Made by a program: the position numbers and the translations under genes. DNA of 64,000 nt from Chenopodium formosanum (taxonomy: Eukaryota; Streptophyta; Magnoliopsida; Caryophyllales; Amaranthaceae): contig CM044863.1 of NCBI GenBank assembly GCA_024500155.1, positions 9,045,501 to 9,109,500 on the forward strand, read 5' to 3'. The notes beneath the pieces were generated by a model. The model was not told the DNA's origin, searched no databases, and saw only the letters and a list, made by a program, of their open reading frames with translations. Below, in pieces: positions 30,690 through 42,600 of this stretch. Every line of letters starts with the position of its first letter. Position 1 is the first letter of the stretch.

Positions 30690-30855
30690 AAAAACATAAT
30701 TTAATTTTTATTTTATTATTATTTTTTTTATTTATTTATTTATTTTTTTTTTTTTTTTTTGTGTTTAGAGAGTCATCACAAGGGTAGAGTTGAGAATCGA
30801 TCCAAGATCTTCTAGAATCGGGAGGGAAGCGCTAACCACTTGAGCTATCCCTCAC
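30690..30855 (-). mobile_element. tRNA-derived SINE (left copy)
   Basis: On the minus strand: GAGGGATAGCTCAAGTGGTTAG (box A), GGATCGATTCTCA (box B), a short body, and an A-rich tail (30720-30762). Target duplication TCTCATAGA at 30681-30689 and 30856-30864. Shared with 57668-57819, so it is older than the duplication. Confidence 0.85.
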
Positions 30856-30871
30856 TCTCATAGATAAAACA

Positions 30872-31514
30872 CTAGGTTAAATCTTGTGCCATGCACGGTC
30901 ATAATTAAACTTTACAACAAAATTTATAAAGAATGGTGTTAATTCAACAAATATATCCAAAAAAAAATATTTGTAACAAACTAATAGTCTCTAATTAAAG
31001 ATATTGATGATCAAAGTTGTGTCTCAACAAATGTGCAAATCCAACCATAACTTATAAAAAAACAGAGAAGTATAATATAATAAAATGATTTGTTAAGTTG
31101 TTCATATAAACGTTGTAAGATTTTGTTAAGTTGTAAGATTTATACAAATTATCCTACCAAAATTATTATTCCTATTTTTAATTAAAATAAATTTTAAGTT
31201 AGAGGAAAAAAATTATAATAATATTATGATAATCTTGGATGATGATATATGTCAATACCTTAATTTTAAACTATGTTAGTATATTTGTAACTAAAAGATT
31301 TATAGTATATAAAATATATGTTGAAAAAGAAAAAAAAAATTAATTGAGTATGATTGGATTAAATGTGTTGTCAAAATGGAAATAATTATTATGGTAGGTT
31401 ATAAAATGGAAGTCATTAATATTGGGAAAAAAAAAAGGAAAGACAAAAAGGCGGGAAATTTTTTTATAACATCGTGACAAGTGTCACTTTAGGTTCGCTT
31501 TTAGTATAGGTTAA
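30872..31514 (-). mobile_element. Helitron unit 1 of a head-to-tail pair
   Basis: Minus-strand 3' end CTAG at 30872-30875 with hairpin GTGCCATGCAC. It runs to TTAGTATAGGTTAA before the next CTAG at 31515. It is near-identical along its length to unit 2, apart from small indels. Confidence 0.8.
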
Positions 31515-32176
31515 CTAGGTTAAATCCCGTGCCATGCACGGTCATAATTAAACTTTACAACAAAATTTATAAAGAATGGTGTTAATTCAACAAATTTATA
31601 CAAAAAAAAAAAAATATTGTAACAAAATAATAGTCTCTAATTAAAGATATTGATGGTCAAAGTTGTGTCTCAACAAATGTGCAAATCCAACCATAACTTA
31701 TAAAAAAACGGAGGAGTATAATATAATAAAATAATTTTGTTAAGCTGTTCTTATAAACGTTATGTATATTTGTAAGATTTATACAAATTATCCTACCAAA
31801 ATTATTATTCCTATATTTTTAATTAAAATAAATTTTAAGTCGGAGGAAAAAAAATTATAATAATATTATGATAATCTTGGATGATGATATATGTCAATAC
31901 TTTAATTTTAAACTATGTTAGTATATTTGTAACCGAAAGATTTATAGTATATAAAATATATGTTGAAAAATAAAAATAAAATAAAATTAATTGAGTATGA
32001 TTGGATTAAATGTGTTGTCAAAATGGAAATAAGTATTATGGTAGGTTATAAAATGGAAGTTATTAAAATTTGGAAAAAAAAAAAAAGGAAAGAAGAAAAG
32101 GCGGGAAAATTTTTTATAACATCGTGACAAGTGTCACTTTAGGTTCGCTTTTAGTATATGTTAATTGATTGATTGA
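31515..32176 (-). mobile_element. Helitron unit 2 of a head-to-tail pair
   Basis: Starts (plus) CTAGGTTAAATCCCGTGCC and ends TTAATTGATTGATTGA, i.e. a minus-strand TC start. Host bases are A (30871, before unit 1) and T (32177). The right duplicon reads AAAACA|TAGTGATG at 57835/57836, the exact unfilled A|T site for the two units together. Confidence 0.85.
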
Positions 32177-32834
32177 TAGTGATGTGAGCTCACTCTTTTT
32201 TCTTTCTTTTTTATTTTAATTTTTTTTATATGTGAACTCATTCTTTTACTCCCTCCATTCTTTATTTGAATGCATTACTTGTTTTTTTTTCTAATAACTT
32301 TATATTATATTTAATTATTTATTTCTCTTCCCTAATTTAAAGCCCCGCTCAGAATATTTTTTTCATTTTTTTTCATGGTCTCTACGTTACGTAAGTATTT
32401 AAAAAAAAAAAAAACCTACTTGCATTAGCCTGGTTTCCCTAAAAAAAAATAGTTTCTTTACTTAATTATTATCTATGTAATGGTCCTAATTGTACTTTTA
32501 TTCAAATAAATTAATCGTCCATTTTTCCACTTGCAAAGTGTAACATAAAGGAAAACTAATTACTCCCTTCTTTCTTGAAAGTTTGATTCACTTTGTATTT
32601 GCACGGTCTCCAATGAACATCTTTGATAATTAATTTTAAAAAATTAAACATTTGAAAGATCTATCATTAGGGAATCTAATAAGATCAAACTTGTTAATTT
32701 TTTTTTATCATATAAATCATAAAAAATGGTTAAGTTATTTTATTTTGACCACATGAATAATAAATGAGTTGAACCTTCATGAACAGAGGTAATATAATAA
32801 AATACTGTGTAAATACAAGTAATGCATTGAAAAA
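32177..32834. other. Duplicated gene-free DNA
   Basis: Matches 57836-58498. Includes a weak Stowaway-like CTCCCTTCTTTCTTGAAAG / GTAATGCATTG segment (about 32560-32830). No gene. Confidence 0.5.
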
Positions 32835-32980
32835 ATATAAGCATTAAATTTACACTTGAAAATCGTTAAAAGTTACGAAATCATAAAAAAATTTACACTA
32901 ATTACACTGATTTACGCGTGTTTTTGTCGTGAATTCCTAATTTTATATAATGTTCAAGAGTGTATTTAATCTTATGTGTA

Positions 32981-33526
32981 CTACCTCCATCCTCAAGTGA
33001 TAATCCCTTATGGGCAATTTTAGTCCCAAAATATTCACCTCATTTTTTTATTTATTTATTTTTTTTTGAAAGAAACCCTATTTGCTTTTTTCAACAACCA
33101 TTAATGTTAATTTTCTACCGAAATTCCCTTAATTTGCAACAATATTTGTGCAAATTCAGCTTTCTCATGTAAATTTTGTTTTCCCATGTACTTTTATTAC
33201 TTTCTCAATCTATTTTTTTTGCATATCCAATGACAATTTAATTTTTCAATGTACTTTTACTATTCTTAGGCCCTGTTCTTTAGAGCTGCTTTGCTCTGCT
33301 CTGTCCTGCTTTGCTCTGCTCTGCTCCGCAGTGTGAGGAAGCCTAGCCCTGCTCTGCTCTGCTCCGCAGTGTGAGGAAGCCTAGCCCTGCTCTGCTCTGC
33401 TGAATTCTGCTCTACTCTACTCTGCTCTGCTCTGCCCATAAGTTCAAAAGAACAGGGCCTTATTTGTGTTTATTAATTTCCAAGAAAAAATATCCATAAT
33501 GGACTATCAAAAGGGGACGGAGGGAG
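32981..33526. mobile_element. Stowaway-like MITE containing a Tourist-like MITE
   Basis: CTACCTCCATCCTCAAGTGA and CTATCAAAAGGGGACGGAGG form imperfect TIRs, with TA at 32979-32980 and 33527-33528. Confidence 0.75.
33269..33459. mobile_element. Tourist-like (PIF/Harbinger) MITE, 191 bp
   Basis: Ends GGCCCTGTTCTTTAGAGC and AAAAGAACAGGGCC with TTA target duplication (33266-33268, 33460-33462). The interior is CTGCTCTGC repeats and a 38-bp unit (GCAGTGTGAGGAAGCCTAGC) repeated twice. Confidence 0.88.
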
Positions 33527-33620
33527 TATCCCTTAAGACTACGTATAATATTATCCTTTATGTTAATGCATAATGAAAGATAATGTTAGTAAAAAGTACA
33601 TTTACCAACCATGAAATATA

Positions 33621-33716
33621 CTACCTCCGTTAAATGTTATGTATAACTTTGAGGTATTATTTGTGAAATATTTGGGATAGTATTCCAAAATTATACATAA
33701 CGTTGAATGGAGGTAG
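33621..33716. mobile_element. Stowaway MITE, 96 bp
   Basis: CTACCTCCGTTAAATGTTATG and CATAACGTTGAATGGAGGTAG with TA flanks. Confidence 0.88.
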
Positions 33717-34060
33717 TATTTGCTATTGAGAAGTTCTACCATGTCCACGAATTAAAGTCTTACTCTGTAGTTGTTACCGACTACAAGTCTTCCATCAAAA
33801 ATATTTTTTTTTTAATAAAAAGAAGTTTACTTCAATTCATGTCTTCTTACCGCGTTTCAAATGTTTCGTTGTTTATGATGGGGCCGCCTTTTCACATTGG
33901 AAATTTCAGGTATTATTTCCTTTCAGAACCTAATGACTAACACTCCACTATGTATAATAGGCTTATAGAGTTATAGCTAATACTAATAGTTTATATATTC
34001 CACATCTTCTGCGTACAAATAAAAGTGTCATTTCACCCTATATTTTTGCTCTACAATTAA

Positions 34061-34212
34061 AGGTCTTTTCACTTCAACTTAATTTCAATTCAATTGAGCT
34101 TTAATCAATTCAGTTCAACTACTAACTTCCTTCTCTCTTAAAGTATTCGTATCAGCTCTTTTCAGTTCAGCTCCGTTCACTTCACCTCGGTTCAGTAAAC
34201 GTAAACAGGCCC
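34061..34212. mobile_element. Tourist-like MITE (left copy)
   Basis: Degenerate ends AGGTCTTTTCACTT and GTAAACAGGCCC with TAA flanks (34058-34060, 34213-34215). Orthologue at 59022-59198 has better-preserved ends. Confidence 0.6.
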
Positions 34213-34304
34213 TAAGTTAATTAGACTTTATTCATTTTCTTACTCGTAATGTTTTGTTAGGAAATAGACAAGGATCGATTGATTTAGGTCATGTGTTTGA
34301 TATG

Positions 34305-36332
34305 TGTTGAGCAATTAGGTTTTGATGATTATAAACTAATGATGATTATCTATCTAACGTGTATGTTAAGTTGTGCATAGAAAGAGCAAGTTATGTTTGG
34401 AACAGGATACAAGGAACCTGAGCAATGACAAGTATATATATAAGGAACTTGAGCAATATAGGATAAGCAATAGAGGAACAAAAACAATGATAAGTGTTAC
34501 GGTTGATAAGCATGATGATGGCTAAGGAACCATGAAGGTAACTATGTAAATAGGTGTTTACATATGTTAGCTTCACGAGGTAAGTATCCTATACATATAT
34601 ATGTCATGTATGTGTAGGAGTCTTTTAATTTAGTTTAGTTTTCTTTACTGTTTTTATAAATGAAAAAAACTAACCTTCTGAGTTACTTTGTTATCCTCAG
34701 AAGTTTGCTCAGTTTGTCATCATTAAAAAGGGGCAACTTGTTGACCCTTATGAGGTTTTGATGATGATGTTAAGAATTGAGCAAACTTCCATTTAATAAG
34801 GATTTTCTAGTGTTGTGATGTTTGCAGGTTCAGTAAGCGTTGAGGGCTGAAGTAGGAACTGAAACAGAGGAACTTTAGAAGATCCATGAGGATACAAGTA
34901 AAGTTAGAAGAAGAGTTCCAGAAATGGAACTTCCAGAAGTTTCTTAACAGGAACTTCAAAACGGGTTGTAACGACCTGGTTCTGGTGTAATGCTGGGGCA
35001 AACCCTAAGATCCAGAATATATCAAGACTACAGGATTCCAGAACAAGAGTTTCAGAGAAGCAACATGAAGACAGAGAAATAGAAGTATATTGCTCTAGGA
35101 TTCATGTAAGTATGTTGGACATAAAAGTCGGTCTGGAACAAGTCTATATAGAACCTAGGTGAACTCCAAACAGTCAATGAAATTAGAGTAACTGACTTGT
35201 CAGGAACTCGGAGACTGTCAGAGTTCAGGAACCTAATAGGAACTTAAGTGTGCACGTTGTTAAAAGTCGGTTTTAATGATATATATATTTACCTTATACG
35301 TGCATATCTTTTAGGGATTTGGTTTTACTGAATAAAGATATTTATCTTCTAATAAATCCCTTTTGGAAAAAGATAAATTTTGTTTAAAAAGTATTTTTAA
35401 ACTAAAAGATAAGATTGGAATAAAAGCTGATTTTATGCTAAGTTTATCTTATTATTATTGACAGATTTTATTCTTAACAAAAAGATATATTTTCGGAAAA
35501 CTTGTTTTTAGAAAATATCTTTTAAAGTTATCTTTTCAGTAAATCTATCTTTTTCAAGATGAAATGAATAATTCGAGTGTACTATAAATATGCTCATATG
35601 TATTCATTCAAAGTTGAGGCTGACGAAGTGTAGTGGTCGTGCTTAATGGTTTTATCCTTCACCACGAAGCTAAGTCAGTTCTCCTGGTCAAAGTTCCTAT
35701 CAGGTTTTGGTTACTGTACGTCCAGTAAGTTCCAGACAGATTTCGAGTGTCCAACATATTAGTTCTATCTCTTTATTCATAGATATGTATTTAGGGATAT
35801 TCAATGAGATCTTGTAATGGGAAAAAGGGTTTTTGAGTGTTTTGTATTTTGGGGTGAGATTGTGGATTCTCTTAAATTCACACAAGTGATGAGTTTGAAA
35901 TCTCGTAAAATTCGAGTGGTAGTTAGTCACCCCGAGTGTGTCTTGGGTTGCAAGTGGGAAAAAGGAACCTGAGTGTGTCTTAGGTCGAGAAAGGAACCTG
36001 AGTGTGTCTTGGGTCGAAAAAGGTGCCTGAGTTTGTCTTAGGTCTGATAGGATAGGTTCTTATCAATTAGCAAGTGTCTTAAGAGGAACTTGCGAAGCAA
36101 AGGTCTGTGTAATAGGTTGTACTAGGAGAGTTGCCTATTATAGTGGAATTTGTTTATAAGTCCCAATAGGGCCGAGGTTTTACTTCCAGTTGGGCACTGG
36201 ATGGTTTCCTCGTAAAACTTGCTGTGTGCTTTAAGTTCCTTTACGCTTTAATTGTTTATTTCCGCTTAAGTTCCGCGATTGGAACCTACTACCATTCACC
36301 CCCCCTCTTGTAGTAGTTCACCTAAACTAACA
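34305..36332 (+). mobile_element. Solo LTR, 2.03 kb (family S), plus orientation
   Basis: Begins TGTTGAGCAATTAGG and ends CACCTAAACTAACA (TG...CA), with perfect 5-bp duplication ATATG (34300-34304, 36333-36337). The right duplicon has a single ATATG at about 59290. No internal retroelement region, primer-binding site or coding domain, so it is a solo LTR left by LTR-LTR recombination. 35930-36060 has short tandem phrases GGAACCTGAGTGTGTCTT. Superfamily not certain; the CACCCCCCCTCTTGTAG end recalls some Copia-type LTRs. Confidence 0.88.
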
Positions 36333-36376
36333 ATATGCTAGGAATATAGACAACAATATATTTTGTATAAAACATA

Positions 36377-36598
36377 CTACCTCCGTTTCATATTATGTGC
36401 AACATTTTCTAAAAATAGATGCTACACTTTATTTGAAACAAATGTTTTCTTTCCTTTTATTGGTTGTCATTTCCTCCATCTTTCTCCTCATCACATGTTT
36501 TTTTTTTATATTTCTCTCTCCATTTACCACTCACGTACAAATTTTGTCTAGGAGTCCGTGTCGATGTTTTTGTTGCACATAATATGTAACGGAGGTAG
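36377..36598. mobile_element. Stowaway MITE, 222 bp
   Basis: CTACCTCCGTTTCATATTATG / ATAATATGTAACGGAGGTAG with TA flanks. Absent from the right duplicon (about 59330). Confidence 0.88.
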
Positions 36599-37714
36599 TA
36601 AATATAATTTGTGAAATAAAGTAGAAAATAAATGAGGTAGATACACATATATACATGGTTCAGTTAAATTACACCTAAGTATTTTCTTATTATATAGCTT
36701 TCATGGAAGATAACAAGAGATGAAATAAAGGAGATACAACAGTCTACTCCATCTCACAAAATAACTCAATGGAGTTACATATTGGCTTGAATTGATTAGA
36801 ATCAATTTTTAGCACTTCTAAATTCTAATTTTCCACCCAATGACTTTTTATAAGAAAACCCTAAAGAAACCCTAATTTATTCCCCAAGGAATACCGTTAG
36901 TAGTCATCATAAACAAACCCAAAAATAGGAAGCAAAAACGTCTTCATTCGACTAGGCACGAACATGCTATGTAGGGCACGTCTGTGTCCCTTCCCTAGCT
37001 TCGATAATCTTTTGTAAAACGGTCATAACTTTTTTGTTTCTTATCGGAATTGGGCGTATGATATATGAAAGATCTTAAAACAAGTTATAACCACCAACTT
37101 GAATCATCACTTTTAGCCGGTTTGGGAGATATGTGCGTTTGAAGTTGACCCTTTGCTATCACAATAAATTTCAAGTCACAACTAAAAGTTTTAAGATGAG
37201 ATTGATGAGAAGAAAGGGTGTGCATAGATTTATAATTGAATATTTATATATAATTACAAAATGTAGAAATTTGATTTTCTATTTGTTACAGAGTATAAGT
37301 TTTCAAGTTTCTGGAAATACAAAAAGTCATGCACAATTGCACATTATATATACAAAAAAAATATGAGATTGAATTGAATATATTTCAGTAGTCAAAAATT
37401 TTGTAGTCGGTACATGTTTTATTTAAAAAATATACAAATTCTCAACAAGAAAATGTCAATTTACCTATATATATGTCCAAAGACAATAACTTTAAAACCA
37501 TCTGTATGTTATTAAGGATGGCTCGTCATCGATAAAGTGTCATCGGAAGTTCGCTTGAGCATAACTCTATGTACTGTAAAAAGTTATATGGAACATATAT
37601 AGGTGAAGGGATTACACTACGAATTTTGCATTTGTGACCTCTGAAATCGGAACACGTTACACGTATATAGCTACACTCACATATATCTTGTTCAATATCT
37701 CATCTACTATTGGA
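36599..37714. other. Duplicated gene-free DNA
   Basis: Matches 59340-59883 plus 61877-62414. Includes CGGTCATAACTTTTTTGTTT and a retroelement-like phrase GTTAAATTACACC, but no termini. No gene recognised. Confidence 0.5.
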
Positions 37715-38240
37715 AGTGGAAGTAAGCGTATCTCCAAGAATGTTATTTGAATACCAAAGTACCACAGACTCCACAAAATCCAAGGTACCCGGCGCTAACA
37801 TATAATCGTACGTAAAACTTATTAATTAGTATCACTGCCTCTTTATTTTAAATTCCTTCTACAGCTAACAAGTTGTCTGATAAAGTCAAAGTATGTGAGA
37901 TTTAACCTGTAACCAAGAGATTTTGGAAGATTACCTGTAATCAAATTGTTTGAGAGATCGAGATATCCAACAGACTAAAGGTTTCTCGTTGCATCACATC
38001 AGGATCGGACTTGTCGACTTGACAGTAAGTTATCTCACAGCTTCAGAAATACATGAGACTCTAAAATCCTAATTGCATTAGGAATAGGAACATTGAAGCT
38101 ATGTTTGCTTATTCCCTATTGCATTGGGATCGAGCTATATTGCCAATTGCAGTGGGAAATAGGACATTCAAGTTGATTGTTAGAGAGATCGACATATACA
38201 AGCTAAGGTAAGTGTTGATCCCACTCTAGTTGAACAAATG
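37715..38240 (-). pseudogene. Decayed RLP relic (C-terminal and LRR pieces), left copy
   Basis: On the minus strand, frames that shift repeatedly give recognisable RLP pieces. YVDLSNNQLE (about 38190) and YLDLSNNLITGNLPKSLG (about 37950) are LRR consensus. GFCGVCGTLVFK followed by SWRYA (about 37735-37790) matches the transmembrane and tail of RLP1 (GFWGVCGTLVLKRSWRHA). Most of the gene is gone, and stop codons and indels are frequent. It lies 0.9 kb downstream of RLP2 and is older than the duplication, since 62415-62925 is its twin. It could make no receptor. Confidence 0.75.
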
Positions 38241-38409
38241 TGAGAAACTTTACAATATTTTGCTGATAGTTTTTTTCAGAATTTAGTTTTATTAATTGCA
38301 AAATATGGTAAGAATCACATGATTTATATTACATTACAGACACATCACATTCTTCAGCAAGCCAGGTGAGTTTCCCTTTTTTTCTTTTTTTCCTTTTTTT
38401 TTTTTTGGA

Positions 38410-38735
38410 CAGAAAAACAGGATAGATTTAATTAAGAGATGCTGCTTGTTAGCAAAGATTACATGATCTGACTAACTGGAAGGATCCTCCATCCTGAACC
38501 TCAGTTCATGGTAAGCGAGAGAGGACAGGACGAGAAAAAACTGAACTCAAACTTACTATATTACATGACCTGACTAACAATGAGATGTGCTGCTATATTA
38601 CATATTCTAGGACAGGATGAGGAAAAACTGAACTCAAACTTACTATCCATGCTAAGAGTATCTAAAACAGAGGATTTTTCATTTTGTGCTCCCAAGAGAA
38701 GCTTGTATATGGTAGGCCGTGAGCAAAATAATTTT
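38410..38735 (-). other. Older extra copy of the RLP 3'-UTR/RNase-H-like segment
   Basis: Similar to 38745-39000 (GTAAGCGAGAGAGGAC and ACTCAAACTTACTA phrases), with an internal 60-bp duplication. A poly(T) stretch precedes it (38380-38406). It suggests a further RLP 3' end once lay here, perhaps belonging to the older relic on its left. Confidence 0.45.
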
Positions 38736-38744
38736 TTTTTATTA

Positions 38745-39000
38745 AGATTAATTCTCCTTGTCAGCAAGGATTACATGACTAACATCTCAGTTCATTGTAA
38801 GCGAGAGAGGACTTAGCAATGAAATGTGAAGCTCTATTACATAATCTAGGACAGAACGAGAAAGTACAGAGAGGACTTAGCAATGCTAAGAGCATCTAAA
38901 GCAAGAATCTGAACAGAGGACTTCTGATTCTGTGCTCCCTAGCACATAGGTAGGCCGTAAGCAAAATAAGTCGATTCCTCTAGCACCGAATCTCAGCCAG
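38745..39000 (-). other. 3'-UTR exon of RLP2 with RNase-H-like fragment
   Basis: Counterpart of 12484-12763, with a short internal deletion. The putative intron between it and the stop codon is 39001-39141 (donor GTAAGT, acceptor ATGCAG). Confidence 0.45.
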
Positions 39001-39146
39001 CTGCATATTTGTAATTATGTTATATTCAATACAATCATATTTAAATTCATAATAGATACAGACATGCAGTCAATACTTAATAATATTGTCGTTGTCAACA
39101 AAAAAAATTGAAACAGGAAAGAATAAAGATTAAGAACTTACTGGAT

Positions 39147-41754
39147 TTAAAGCCTCCTTTTAAATTTAGCAATGCTCAATAAGACCATGACATAAAGCCT
39201 ATCTTTCATGTCATCAAAGAACTGAAAAAAGGCATGCCTCCAAGATCTCTTCAGCACCAATGTTCCACAAACTCCCCAAAATCCTATGATAAATCCGAGC
39301 ACCAAACTTACGTACAACCCCAGAAAAAACATCTTGTCATCATCACTGTCATCCTGGGGAGTAGTATTATCTTCCCCCGTCGAGTTGTGGTGTGGTTGAT
39401 CCCAAGAGCAATTCGAGAGAGGAGCTCCACAAAGTTGAGGATTTCCAGCATATACTGAAGCATTGAAGCCTTGAAGTTGAGTGCCCTTCGGAATTTCTCC
39501 AGAGAAGTGGTTGTCTGACAAATCCAAGTTGCTGAGAAAACTCAAAGCAGTGATGCTTGCAGGGATTTCACCAGAGAGGTGGTTGTTTGACAAATCGAGA
39601 ACTTCTAAAGCTGTCAATTGTCCAATTTCCGGTGTGATGTTTCCAACCAAACTGTTTCTTGATAAGTTCAAGGAGACAAGACCTTGCAGAGCTGAGATTT
39701 TTGTGGGAATTTTGCCTTTCAACTTATTGTGTGAAAGATCAATGAGCTTTACTAGTCCTATAAACTTCCCAAAGATCCTTTCTGCATCTTTCCACATAAT
39801 CGTCGCAGCATCACTGTATGAACCAACGACAACGGTACTAGAACTATGGTCAGTGATAGAGTATTGCAATGTTGGAAGCATATCTGTTGTATCTTGCATT
39901 GCTTTAAGATTACAAATGCAATTTGGAATGGTTCCAGAAATTTGGTTGACAGCGAGATCCAAGATTTGAAGAAAGGGTAGTTGACAAAGGCTCAAAGGTA
40001 TTTCTCCAACAAAATTATTGCTTCCAAGGCTTAGAAAACTGAGGCTTTTTTGATATTTTGAGACATACTCAGATAAGTGAGCTTTGAAGATAATGTAAAA
40101 GAACTCGGAATGCTGTCGGAAATTTTAGCACCAGAAATATCAAGAATCGAATAACTTTTTTGGCTCACAAGCCAATTTGGAAAGATCGGTCCCAATCTGC
40201 AGGATGTTAGTTTAATAGTATCCAACTGGAATGGAGGAGTCCAATCATCATCAATATCGAGCACCAGTGCTGAATTACCTGAAAGGTCCAAGTATTGTAA
40301 TCTTGAAAGTTCTGAGAAGTGGCTGCTAGAGAGTGTACCATGCAGAGAGTTAGAAGAAAGATCCAAGCGATCGAGCATTGACAGTTGCCCCAAACGAGGA
40401 CTGATGGTTCCATTCAAACGATTATTATTAAGACATAATTGTTTTAATGATGGAAATGCGCCAATCGCGTCTGGAATCAGACCCCATATGTGATTCTCAC
40501 CCAGATTTAAATATGATAATGACTTGTTTGAGCATCTGGTAAGTGTTTGGATTATGTTGGGAAACTCATCGGTGATGTTGTTTTTATTCAAGTAGAGACT
40601 TTGTAAGTGACACAAATTGCCAAGTATTTTAGGCAATTGCGAGGACTGGAAATTATTTGATGAGAGGTCGAGATGTTGGAGAGACTGTAGGTTTGAAATC
40701 GTATTTGGAATCGGACCTTGCAATGTATTGTTGGAAAGGTCCAGATAAGAAAGAGCATGCATATTTCCAACTTCATTAGGAAGCGAACCTTCTAGTTGAT
40801 TATTACTGAGATCAAGATATGAAAGATTATGCATCTTCCCAAATGACCTTGGAAAGGAACCATCAAGCTGATTGTCACGGAGATCAACATATGCAAGGTG
40901 AGTATCAATTCCACTCAAATTAAAAAGCCATTGGAATATGATGAATCATCATTAAGATAATTAGCAACAAGATTAAGATATGAAAGAGTGGTTGTGGAGT
41001 TTATGTATGAAAGTTGCAATGGAACTGATCTAGAGGGAAGGTTACAACTTTCCAAGTGAAGAAACCTTAAGAATGGGAGGTCGTTCACGATTTTTAGCCA
41101 GTCTATGGCTCTACTGAGATCGACAGAACTCAAGTCAATATAACTTAACAATTTTAGATTTGAGAGCCACGACAAGTTTTTGACATAGAGAATCTCAATG
41201 TTGTCATAAACATGATTGTAATAGCTAAGATCAAGAGAAATCAAGCGGGAAAGGTTTCCAATCTGGTGTGGAATTTCTCCACTGAATCCAGCGTTGGATA
41301 GGTTAAGGTACTTTAAACTCACAAGGTAACCAACAAAACTAGGGATGGGTTGGTGTTGGAAATTGTTGAGGCTCAAGTCCAAGTAACTCAAATGCTTCAA
41401 ATCAATAAGGGAAGAACTCACTTTACCTTGCAAACAATGATCCTTAAAATAATAAGTGACAACCCCACGAAGGTCAAGCTTGATTACTTGGCCAGTTTGG
41501 TTATTGCAACGGATGCCACGCCATTGACAACAGTTTTTGTTATCATCATCATCATCTCCCCAAGAAGACAGCAACCCGCAATTATCGATTTGAATGCCCT
41601 CTTTGAATTTCAACAAAGCTTCTCTTTCTTTCTCAATACACATGACGTTGTTGTGGTGGCTGCTAAGGGTATCAAGCCCATGAGCAACACAAATGAAGTA
41701 GGAAAACAGCAAAAAACAAGAAAGGAGGAGTTTATGAGAACTCATTGTCACCAA
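39147..41754 (-). pseudogene. LRR receptor-like protein pseudogene (RLP2)
   Basis: A close paralogue of RLP1 with the same start (MSSHKLL at 41745, preceded by an in-frame ATG at 41754), signal peptide, NCCQW cap, LRRs, island, transmembrane GxxxG and YVMV tail. Three segments are in different frames. The first (to 40915) ends early because one A is missing near 40942 relative to RLP1, right after a 3-bp GAT gain. The second (40918-40031) runs through LRRs 7-18. Near 40055 about 475-480 bp present in RLP1 is missing, which removes most of LRRs 18-25 and shifts the frame again. The third segment (39995-39147) carries the last LRRs, island, membrane helix and tail without damage. As it stands the first frame would yield a truncated secreted LRR fragment of about 276-279 residues. 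The good state of all three parts suggests recent loss. Confidence 0.92.
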
Positions 41755-42600
41755 ACTTTGGCTAGATCAATGAATGTATATGTATCAATATAATGTATGT
41801 GCTAAACATATAAATAGAACTTTGAAGCATTAGAATTGCAATACGAAGAAATTATCGTACATTCATACCTATGCTCACAACTTGTCATGCAAGTTACAAT
41901 AAATGTCAATGAAAGAAATTAATTAGGAGTAGACTTAGAAACTTCTTGTACAAAGGAAATTTTAAAGTCATCAATTATTACTTTGGATAAGTAAAGCATA
42001 CGGAGAGCCAAAAAATCTAACTCATTCACAACTTATTTTCTCTAACTTAGGCCCCGTTTACTTTGATTAGCTTTCATGGAAAAACATATTTCGAGGAAAA
42101 ACACAATTGCAAATTAGTTTTCCTTTGTTTGGTTACATGCAAGAAAAGTTCAAGAAAAATCATAAATATGAGTGAAGAATGTGAGGATGGATGAGAGGGA
42201 ATTAAAGAGAGATAAGGAGTAGGGAGGAAAATATGACAATTTTCCATTCTTAAAAATGTTTTGATTGCGGATGAGAGTACTTGTTTATCATAAGCTTGTT
42301 TTCCATTATTTCCATATATTAGTGCAACTATAATAATGATTTTTGATGTGTGTTCCCCTGTCCTTCAAAAGGCTTCTCATTTTTATTTTATTTTTTTAGC
42401 ACATGTGGTAACACATAATTCTGATTACTTATACTTTGTATCTTTTAAAATTAATTAAGTTGAAATTAAGAAAAGCTACCCTGCAACTAATAAGGAGTAT
42501 TTAAATTTATTTATAAATAACCAATATTTTTTTTGTATTAAAATTTTTGTCTAATATCCGAAAAATTGAAAACATTAATTTTTTAATAACTTTCATATTT
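41755..42600. other. RLP2 upstream region and AT-rich spacer
   Basis: 41800-42020 resembles the RLP1 promoter region (TATA-like CTATTTATATG at 41807-41817 on the minus strand). A Tourist-like left end GGCCCCGTTTACTTTG at 42050 lacks a right partner. No gene. Confidence 0.5.

Larger units (their letters stand above)
32835..33553. mobile_element. MITE family A copy opened by nested MITEs
   Basis: Left half (GCATTAAATTTACACTTG..., 32835-32975) and right half (CCTTAAGACTACGTATAATA, to 33553) belong to one family-A element. Between them lies the Stowaway at 32981-33526. The left outermost TIR is missing. Confidence 0.65.
19268..39376. repeat. Tandem segmental duplication, left copy
   Basis: This approximately 20-kb segment matches 44236 to the window end in the same order and orientation. 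The match covers the Helitron, the large hAT, the Stowaway at 25304, the N-terminal RLP fragment, the SINE, Tourist-like MITE, RLP relic and start of the RLP. Differences are mostly discrete insertions. Offset is about 24.5-25 kb. Confidence 0.9.
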
